DNA of 11,049 bases. It comes from an uncultured Oscillospiraceae bacterium. Lineage in GTDB: Bacteria; Bacillota; Clostridia; Oscillospirales; Oscillospiraceae. Under the pieces are notes generated by a model that searched no databases, had not been told where the DNA came from, and worked only from the letters and a program-made list of their open reading frames with translations. Position numbers and translations under genes: made by a program. This document shows positions 6,421-11,049 of this stretch, in pieces (the stretch's first letter is position 1; every line of letters begins with the position of its first letter). The stretch covers positions 1 to 11,049 of the forward strand of contig CAAERF010000063.1 of NCBI GenBank assembly GCA_900758315.1. The letters are read 5' to 3'.

Positions 6421-6814
6421 CATGGAACCTTGACAAACAGCGGGCAACCGTTCATATCCAGTATTCAAGTTTTTGAGTGCTGCGCCGAGCATCACATAGC
6501 ACAAACGCCAAGACCCCCTGCGGATGGTCAGAGCATCCGTCAACACGATGACATCAAAGGGGCCGAGCGGTTATTTGGTGGCTGATAACCGGCCTGTGGT
6601 GGGCTGGAAAGTGCCATAACACGCAGCATAAGAAACCGTGCCACTCACCGAAACTTACTGCGAATATGGTGTCAACCACCTATCGGCGGTATGCGGCAGT
6701 TCAGCAGCCGTCTGGCTGGAAACCCTGAACCGGCTTGGATATTCCCAGTACCGGGGGTGTGCTGATGGGCAGTCCTGCTGTCCAGATAATACGGTATCAA
6801 AAATAAGACTAAAG

Positions 6815-6854
6815 CGGTGCTGCACTGGACTATTCCGGTGCAGCACTTCTTTTT
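6815..6854 (+). terminator. Strong terminator at the end of the structured region
   Basis: GTGCTGCACTGG (6817-6828) pairs with CCGGTGCAGCAC (6835-6846) with one G-T pair, and TTCTTTTT follows. There is no good ORF in front of it, so it implies that the preceding region is transcribed as RNA. Confidence 0.85.
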
Positions 6855-6870
6855 GATATAAAAAGGTGTG

Positions 6871-6912
6871 ATGATGTGGCAGGAGGCTGGCTTTTTCTAT
6901 CTATGGAGGTAG
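6871..6912 (+). CDS. Candidate 13-residue aromatic-rich leader peptide
   Basis: ATG 6871 follows AAAAGGTG at 6861-6868 and encodes MMWQEAGFFYLWR, then TAG at 6910-6912. Five of the 13 residues are aromatic (two Trp, two Phe, one Tyr). The final codons TGG AGG TAG contain the GGAGG that serves the ORF at 6916, so translating this peptide would place ribosomes over that SD. This layout is typical of leader peptides that couple or attenuate expression. At this length chance cannot be excluded. Confidence 0.4.
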   Translation: MMWQEAGFFYLWR

Positions 6913-6915
6913 CCT

Positions 6916-7080
6916 ATGGGAGATGAATGGAGCGGTTTTGCAGATTTACTTGCTAACTTGATTGAGAAGTATGCAGACGAATTGGATATTGATAATTTGC
7001 CAGAACCGCCGAAGATAAAAAGGTCAAAGGAATTTAATGCTTTAAAGCGAGAAACTGTTGAAAATCAAAAGGCTGCATGA
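6916..7080 (+). CDS. 54-residue hypothetical protein before the recombinase
   Basis: ATG 6916 lies six bases after GGAGG (6905-6909) and the ORF ends at TGA 7078-7080. The product is MGDEWSGFADLLANLIEKYA followed by an acidic and then basic helical tail. It has no cysteines and no membrane segment. I recall similar tiny ORFs next to serine recombinases in related ICEs, where a recombination directionality or regulatory role would be plausible, but no motif here proves it. Its stop codon lies within the spacer of the recombinase promoter (7058-7086), so the two genes are closely linked and the recombinase can be transcribed separately. Confidence 0.65.
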   Translation: MGDEWSGFADLLANLIEKYADELDIDNLPEPPKIKRSKEFNALKRETVENQKAA

Positions 7081-7086
7081 TATAAT
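7058..7086 (+). promoter_or_regulatory. Near-consensus housekeeping promoter for the recombinase
   Basis: TTGAAA at 7058-7063 and a perfect TATAAT at 7081-7086 are 17 bases apart. Transcription should begin near 7093, leaving a 5' leader of about 140 bases before ATG 7233. The -35 lies inside the preceding 54-residue ORF. Confidence 0.8.
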
Positions 7087-7108
7087 TGTATCGTGATAAT
7101 CAAGTCCA

Positions 7109-7171
7109 AACACCTGACGAAGAAGTGTGCAGCTCTGTAGAGCAGCATCAAATAAATTCGACTTAGGTGTT
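7109..7171 (+). promoter_or_regulatory. Nested inverted repeats in the recombinase 5' leader
   Basis: AACACCT (7109-7115) is the exact reverse complement of AGGTGTT (7165-7171). Between them lies a hairpin, TGCAGCTCT (7128-7136) with AGAGCAGCA (7139-7147), paired except for one A-A mismatch. Together they could fold the leader RNA into a long stem, or act as paired binding sites on DNA for an element regulator or the recombinase. Confidence 0.5.
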
Positions 7172-7232
7172 AAGACAAAAACGAATAACAATTAAGTAGT
7201 GCATTGTTGTGGCACTATGAGTGAGGTTGAAT

Positions 7233-8906
7233 ATGAACAGAGAAAGAGTGAAAGTGTATACCTATAAAAGAGTGTCAACGACAATGCAGATTGACGGATA
7301 TTCTCTGGATGCCCAGAAGTCCAGGATAAAAGCCTTTGCTGATTATAACGATTATGAGATTGTTAGAGAATATGAGGATGCCGGAAAATCTGGAAAATCC
7401 ATTGAGGGACGGATACAGTTCAATCAAATGATGGATGATATTAAGTCGGGAAAAGACGGCGTTTCCTTTGTTCTTGTTTTTAAACTTTCTCGTTTTGGAA
7501 GAAATGCGGCGGATGTGCTTTCAACTTTACAGGTTATGCAGGATTTTGGGGTAAACCTTATCTGTGTTGAGGACGGAATTGATTCTTCTAAGGATGCCGG
7601 TAAACTGATGATTTCGGTTCTCTCTGCGGTTGCTGAGATTGAGCGTGAAAATATTCGTGTCCAAACAATGGAGGGGCGTATCCAGAAAGCCAGAGAAGGA
7701 AAGTGGAATGGAGGGTTTGCCCCCTATGGCTATCAGCTTATTGATGGAGAGTTGCAGATCAACGAGGAAGAAGCGGCTGCAATCAGAGTGATTTATGATC
7801 AGTATGTTAATACAGACATCGGCTCCAATGGCATTGCAAAATATCTGGAGAATCATGGAATACGAAAAATCCAACGGCAGAATGGCAAGAACCCTTTGTT
7901 CGATGCTCATTTAATTCGCTTGATTCTAAAAAATCCAGTGTACTGTGGGAAAATCGCTTATGGACGCAGAAGAACAGAAAAAGTTCATGGAACCAGAAAC
8001 GATTATCATCTTGTTGAGCAAGATGATTATTTGCTGGTAGATGGATTGCATGAAGCTATTATTTCTGAAGAAACCTGGCAGGCCGCACAGATTAAGTTAC
8101 TTGCCCAAGCCAAAAAATATGAGCATGTAAACAAGGGCAAAGATACCAGAACCCACTTGCTTTCAGGTATTGTGAAGTGTCCTATTTGCGGCGCAGGGAT
8201 GTACGGAAATAAGTGTATCAAGCATAAAAAAGATGGTACAAAGTACAAGGATTTTTATTATTATGGCTGCAAGCATCGTACCATGACACGGGGGCACAAA
8301 TGCGCGTACAAAAAGCAGATTCGGGAGGAACTGTTAGACGATGCGGTGGCAGAGGTTATTGTGGCATTGGTTAGCAAGCCTAAATTTGCGTCTATGATGC
8401 AGGAAAAAATCAATATGAAAGTTGATACTTCAGTGTTGGATCAGGAGATTGCAAACCATGAAAAGCAGCTACGTCAGTTCTATTCCATAAAATCGAAACT
8501 GATGGAAGAAATAGATTCCATTGACCCTGATGATCGTCACTATCTCAAACGGAAAGCAGATCTTGATGATCGTCTTTATCGGATGTATGATAAGATAGAA
8601 GATGAAGAATCGCAAATGATTGAGGCAAGAGCCAAAAGACAGGCGATTGAAGCTGAGAAATTGACCGGTGATAACATCTACAAGGTATTGATGTATTTTG
8701 ATAAATTGTATTCAGCCATGAATGATGTGGAACGGCGTCGAGTAATGGAAACGCTCATCTCTGAAATTCAGATTTATGAAGATCGCCAGCCTAACGGACA
8801 GTGGCTCAAATCCATTAAATTCAAGCTCCCGATTATTGAGGAAGATATGGAAATAAGTTTGGACAATGATACACATGTGGAGACGGTCTGCTTACTGGTG
8901 AAATAA
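7233..8906 (+). CDS. Large serine recombinase (ICE integrase/excisionase)
   Basis: This enzyme catalyses integration and excision through a 5'-phosphoserine intermediate. I chose ATG 7233, six bases after GAGG at 7223-7226, giving 557 residues; GTG 7221 is the in-frame alternative. The resolvase-type catalytic domain covers residues about 5-150: RVST with nucleophile Ser15, and KLSRFGRN (84-91) with the active-site arginines. The recombinase domain follows (APYGYQL at 163-169). The zinc-ribbon cysteines are at 316, 319, 346 and 357, and a Glu/Lys-rich coiled coil lies at about 400-475. It is full length and appears intact. The last ten residues, HVETVCLLVK, match the typical RlmD/RumA C-terminus, so the 3' end of this gene probably comes from the integration target. 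Confidence 0.95.
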   Translation: MNRERVKVYTYKRVSTTMQIDGYSLDAQKSRIKAFADYNDYEIVREYEDAGKSGKSIEGRIQFNQMMDDIKSGKDGVSFVLVFKLSRFGRNAADVLSTLQVMQDFGVNLICVEDGIDSSKDAGKLMISVLSAVAEIERENIRVQTMEGRIQKAREGKWNGGFAPYGYQLIDGELQINEEEAAAIRVIYDQYVNTDIGSNGIAKYLENHGIRKIQRQNGKNPLFDAHLIRLILKNPVYCGKIAYGRRRTEKVHGTRNDYHLVEQDDYLLVDGLHEAIISEETWQAAQIKLLAQAKKYEHVNKGKDTRTHLLSGIVKCPICGAGMYGNKCIKHKKDGTKYKDFYYYGCKHRTMTRGHKCAYKKQIREELLDDAVAEVIVALVSKPKFASMMQEKINMKVDTSVLDQEIANHEKQLRQFYSIKSKLMEEIDSIDPDDRHYLKRKADLDDRLYRMYDKIEDEESQMIEARAKRQAIEAEKLTGDNIYKVLMYFDKLYSAMNDVERRRVMETLISEIQIYEDRQPNGQWLKSIKFKLPIIEEDMEISLDNDTHVETVCLLVK

Positions 8907-8907
8907 C
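8868..8907 (+). other. Probable right attachment site (attR) in the 3' end of an rlmD/rumA-type gene
   Basis: The segment encodes T-HVETVCLLVK and a stop. HVETVxLL is the standard C-terminal motif of RlmD/RumA-family rRNA uracil methyltransferases and is not needed for serine recombinase chemistry. G+C content rises sharply right after the stop, and a chromosomal-type gene starts one base later. CACATGTG (8872-8879) is a perfect palindrome at the start of the shared motif. The exact crossover base cannot be seen without the left end or an empty site. Confidence 0.65.
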
Positions 8908-9459
8908 ATGAAACCACTCATCCACATCTACGGCGCGTCCGGCTCCGGGACGTCCACGCTGGGGCGATACCTGGCGGAGCAATTTCAGTATGCCTTCCTC
9001 GACTCAGACGACTATTTCTGGCTGCCCACTGACCCAAAATTCACGACAAAGCGTCCCATTGAGCAGCGTGTGCCGCTCATACGGCAGAACATTGCCGCCG
9101 CAAAAAACGGTGCTGTCCTCTCCGGCTCGTTCGTCGGCTGGGGGGATGCTCTCATCCCGGATTTCACGCTGGCGGTGCGCGTTGTGACCGACACGCCCAC
9201 CCGGCTGGCGCGTATAAAACAACGTGAGTACGCGCGGTTTAGCGCTCGCATTCTGCCAGGCGGCGATATGTACGACCATCATCAGGCATTTTTGCAGTGG
9301 GCCGCCGGTTATGATGACGGCGGGCTTGACACGCGCAGCGCTGTGCTGCATAATGAATGGCAGAAGCAGCTTGCCTGCCCGATCTTGACGGTGGACGGCA
9401 CTGCTCCCTTGGCCGAAACCGCCGCCCGTGTGGAGGAATTGCTATGCTCTGCAAACTGA
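8908..9459 (+). CDS. P-loop nucleoside kinase-like protein, host chromosome
   Basis: The 183-residue product is a small AAA/adenylate-kinase-like P-loop protein. Walker A is GASGSGTST (residues 9-17), followed by a LDSDDYFWLP segment (31-40) that would sit near the phosphate acceptor. An RIKQREYARF stretch near residue 105 resembles a lid arginine region. The substrate cannot be told from sequence. ATG 8908 comes one base after the recombinase stop and has no good SD, so its translation is probably coupled to the upstream gene. In the empty chromosome that would have been the methyltransferase gene; now it is the recombinase. It overlaps the HD gene by 16 bases, indicating an operon. Confidence 0.8.
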   Translation: MKPLIHIYGASGSGTSTLGRYLAEQFQYAFLDSDDYFWLPTDPKFTTKRPIEQRVPLIRQNIAAAKNGAVLSGSFVGWGDALIPDFTLAVRVVTDTPTRLARIKQREYARFSARILPGGDMYDHHQAFLQWAAGYDDGGLDTRSAVLHNEWQKQLACPILTVDGTAPLAETAARVEELLCSAN

Positions 9460-9926
9460 CCCCCGAAGAAGAAGTGCGTATGCACATACTTTTGAAAGGC
9501 ATTGCCGATGACCCGAACGCGCTGGAAATGCAAAAATTCATCCAGCACGGCAGCGTGACCACCTACGAGCACTGTCTGCGCGTCACCCGCATCGCGTTCT
9601 GGCTCAACATCCATCTGCACGTCCGCGCGGATGAGGCCAGTCTGGTAAAGGGGGCGTTCCTGCACGATTTTTACCTGTACGACTGGCATAATTGCAGTAA
9701 CATCACCCATTGGCACGGCTTCAAGCATGCTCGTATCGCACGCTACAACGCCGAAACCGTGTTTAAGCTGACCGACAAGGAAAAGGACATCATCCAGAGC
9801 CACATGTGGCCGCTGAACCCCACCGACATACCCCATAGCCGCGAGGCCGTGCTTGTCTGCATGGCCGACAAGATGTCGTCGAGCTATGAGACGGTGCTGG
9901 AACGGAAGGCGAAAAGAAAGAAATAA
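9444..9926 (+). CDS. HD-domain phosphohydrolase, host chromosome
   Basis: The start is ATG 9444, seven bases after GGAGG at 9432-9436, inside the end of the kinase gene. The 160-residue product has a complete HD metal-site pattern: His43, the His74-Asp75 pair (FLHDFYLYDW), His91 and His95 in HWHGFKHARI, His120 (QSHMWPL) and Asp142 (CMADKMS). HD proteins of this type hydrolyse phosphate esters of nucleotides or related compounds; the substrate is unknown. The overlap with the kinase gene suggests linked nucleotide or metabolite functions. The basic tail KRKK is ordinary. A start further upstream would be only out-of-frame kinase sequence. Confidence 0.88.
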   Translation: MLCKLTPEEEVRMHILLKGIADDPNALEMQKFIQHGSVTTYEHCLRVTRIAFWLNIHLHVRADEASLVKGAFLHDFYLYDWHNCSNITHWHGFKHARIARYNAETVFKLTDKEKDIIQSHMWPLNPTDIPHSREAVLVCMADKMSSSYETVLERKAKRKK

Positions 9927-10134
9927 AATACTTCTTGGCCCCTCTGCTAGTGGAGGCCGCAGCGAGTGGGGGAGAAAACCTTGCCACGGTCCGAAATATT
10001 TCGGCCATACGTAAAGTTCTCTCCCTCCGGCCCTGCAGGCCCGCCTGCTCCCCTTCTGGCGCAAGCGCCACCTTCCCCCATATTGTGGGAGTCTGTCTCG
10101 CAGAGGGAGGCAAGATTATTATGGAGGTAACACC
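9927..10134 (+). other. G+C-rich intergenic DNA with small palindromes
   Basis: No gene is seen. CCGAAATATTTCGG (9991-10004) is a perfect 14-base palindrome, and a GGCGC-AA-GCGCC stem lies near 10058-10069. Pyrimidine-rich CTCCC-type blocks resemble the short intergenic repeats common in some Oscillospiraceae genomes, but without a genome I cannot show repetition. Confidence 0.4.
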
Positions 10135-10878
10135 ATGCCCGATCAATACACCCGCACACGTGCCCAACTGGGCACACCCGCACTGGACGTACTGCGCCGC
10201 GCCCATGTGGCCGTTTTTGGCATCGGCGGCGTCGGCGGGCAGGCTGTTGAGGTACTGGCCCGCAGCGGGGTAGGGGAGTTGAGCCTGTTTGACAGCGATA
10301 CCGTTGCACTTTCCAACCTGAACCGCCAGCTTGTGGCGCTGCACTCAACGCTGGGGCAGTACAAGGTCGATGCCATGGCCGCCCGCATTGCGGACATTGA
10401 TCCTACCATCATCGTGCACGCCAACCGCATGTTCTACAATGCCGAGACCGCCCCGGACGTCGACCTGATGCAGTTTGACTACGTGCTGGACTGCATCGAC
10501 ACGGTCAGCGCCAAGCTGCTGCTGATCCGTTGCTGCAAAAAGGCCGGGGTGCCGATCCTGTGCAGCATGGGCGCGGCCAACAAGCTGGACCCGACGGCGT
10601 TCCGCGTGGCCGACATTGAAAAAACCACCGTGGACCCGCTGGCCAAGGTCATCCGCCTCGAGTGCCGCAAGCGCCGCCTGGGCAAGGTGAAGGTTGTCTT
10701 TTCGGAGGAGCAGACCCTGCCGCCGCTGCAGGATGAAATCGAGGAAGCCCCCACCGCTGCGCGCCGCACGGTGCCCGCCAGCAACGCCTTTGTGCCCGCC
10801 GCCTGCGGGCTGGTCTGCGGGTCCGAGGCCGTCAAGGACCTGCTGCGCAAGGCCGGCGTTTACCGCGGCAAAAAATGA
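10135..10878 (+). CDS. tcdA: tRNA threonylcarbamoyladenosine dehydratase (TcdA)
   Basis: TcdA is an E1-like, ATP-dependent enzyme that converts t6A at position 37 of tRNAs reading ANN codons to its cyclic form. The 247-residue product has the ThiF/MoeB-fold nucleotide-binding loop GIGGVGG (residues 29-35), acidic FDSD (52-55), the NLNRQ motif (61-65) with its adenylation arginine, Lys77 and LDCIDT (about 117). KLDPTAFRVADIEKTTVDPLA is typical of the TcdA/CsdL branch rather than ThiF or MoeB. The start ATG 10135 is seven bases after GGAGG at 10123-10127. A terminator follows, so this is probably a single-gene unit of the host chromosome. Confidence 0.92.
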   Translation: MPDQYTRTRAQLGTPALDVLRRAHVAVFGIGGVGGQAVEVLARSGVGELSLFDSDTVALSNLNRQLVALHSTLGQYKVDAMAARIADIDPTIIVHANRMFYNAETAPDVDLMQFDYVLDCIDTVSAKLLLIRCCKKAGVPILCSMGAANKLDPTAFRVADIEKTTVDPLAKVIRLECRKRRLGKVKVVFSEEQTLPPLQDEIEEAPTAARRTVPASNAFVPAACGLVCGSEAVKDLLRKAGVYRGKK

Positions 10879-10886
10879 TTTCTCTG

Positions 10887-10916
10887 CGCCCCGCTGGCAC
10901 AAAAGCGGGGCGTTTT
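10887..10916 (+). terminator. Terminator after tcdA
   Basis: CGCCCCGCT (10887-10895) pairs perfectly with AGCGGGGCG (10904-10912), followed by TTTT. It starts eight bases after the tcdA stop. Confidence 0.88.
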
Positions 10917-11049
10917 GCATGAAAAATGCCAGTGTGCCCCCTGTGTTATCTTGAGGCAACACCGCATAATTCCCGCCTTACGGCTTAAGCGCCGCTCCGG
11001 CGGCTGCGGCACGGCATCTGCGTTGCCAAAATGCTCGATAATACACAAA

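Larger units (their letters stand above)
6361..6860 (+). other. 500-base region without a convincing gene, rich in hairpins
   Basis: No ORF here has an SD and protein-like composition. Instead there are several stems: TTGCCCG (6370-6376) with CGGGCAA (6441-6447) enclosing a 13-bp stem-loop (6392-6420); CGGATG (6521-6526) with CATCCG (6534-6539); CGGTTAT (6568-6574) with ATAACCG (6585-6591); and a GGGCAG/CTGTCC pair near 6769-6784. The region ends in a terminator at 6815-6854. A TTGACA at 6430-6435 could be a -35 element, but its -10 is weak. It may be a structured RNA, an origin of transfer or the remnant of a deleted gene block; the sequence alone does not decide. Confidence 0.5.
1..8906 (+). 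mobile_element. Right part of a Tn1549/CTn4-like ICE, internally deleted
   Basis: All genes from the left edge to 8906 lie on the plus strand and match the conjugation, regulation and recombination genes of Tn1549/CTn4-like elements: PrgI, VirB4, topoisomerase III, small sigma-like regulators and a large serine recombinase. The left end lies outside the window. The right end is placed at the recombinase 3' end because the next base pairs begin a G+C-rich chromosomal gene and because the recombinase C-terminus matches an rRNA methyltransferase C-terminus. Several expected genes are missing (VirB6-like, NlpC/P60, most of CD1107) and VirB4 is truncated, so the element is probably not self-transmissible. 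The ICE family is a confident call; the state of decay is inferred. Confidence 0.85.

Noticed and set aside
6394..6580. About 62-codon minus-strand open frame reading GPFDVIVLTDAL
   Set aside because: It looks partly protein-like but has a stop just upstream, no SD-supported start, and is covered by stem-forming sequence.
6638..6856. 72-codon plus-strand frame in the structured region
   Set aside because: No SD, irregular composition, and it runs through the terminator hairpin.
6361..6860. Group II intron remnant
   Set aside because: No domain V-like hairpin and no reverse transcriptase fragment could be found.
9309..10064. 251-codon minus-strand frame across the HD gene
   Set aside because: The plus strand carries a full HD metal-site pattern; the antisense product shows no motif and runs into intergenic DNA.
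1..11049. CRISPR array, tRNA or rRNA genes, toxin-antitoxin or defence cargo
   Set aside because: No regularly spaced direct repeats, no tRNA or rRNA sequence and no defence-type domain were seen on either strand.

Overview
The window spans the right-hand part of an integrative and conjugative element (ICE) of the Tn1549/CTn4 type found in Clostridia, its right boundary, and about 2.1 kb of host chromosome. The host segment (from about 8908) is clearly richer in G+C than the recombinase gene beside it. Gene style, TTG starts with strong Shine-Dalgarno (SD) sequences, and the G+C-rich repeat-like intergenic DNA suggest a gut Clostridia host, perhaps an Oscillospiraceae lineage near Faecalibacterium or Gemmiger. 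The genus is a guess.

Layout. Positions 1-57 hold the end of an unidentified ORF. Positions 135-5081 hold what is left of the transfer module: a small ORF with a chimeric look, a PrgI-family membrane protein, a VirB4 ATPase cut off before its P-loop domain and fused in frame to an acidic tail resembling the end of CD1107/DUF4366 proteins, a small four-cysteine protein, a full-length topoisomerase III, and an accessory ORF ending at a strong terminator. Positions 5171-6360 hold a regulatory cluster: two small proteins with sigma-70 region-4-like helix-turn-helix domains, with a terminator and a 57-residue cysteine-rich protein between them. Positions 6361-6860 have no convincing gene but contain many hairpins and end in a terminator. 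Positions 6871-7232 hold a 13-codon aromatic-rich leader ORF, a 54-residue ORF, a near-consensus promoter and a structured 5' leader for the large serine recombinase (7233-8906).

Boundary. The last ten recombinase residues (HVETVCLLVK) match the typical C-terminus of RlmD/RumA-type 23S rRNA uracil methyltransferases. The simplest reading is that the element sits in the 3' end of that host gene, and that the recombinase 3' end carries the attachment core. Immediately after it come a P-loop kinase and an HD phosphohydrolase, now placed behind the recombinase, then tcdA with its own SD and terminator.

Interpretation. The module has lost parts that a Tn1549-like ICE needs for transfer: the VirB4 ATPase domain and the NlpC/P60 gene, and apparently the Maff2/VirB6-like genes. 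The excision gene and regulators look intact. It is therefore probably a decaying or non-autonomous ICE that might still excise and might depend on a relative in trans. No defence, resistance or other cargo system was recognised. The least explained parts are the structured non-coding region and the leader-peptide region before the recombinase.
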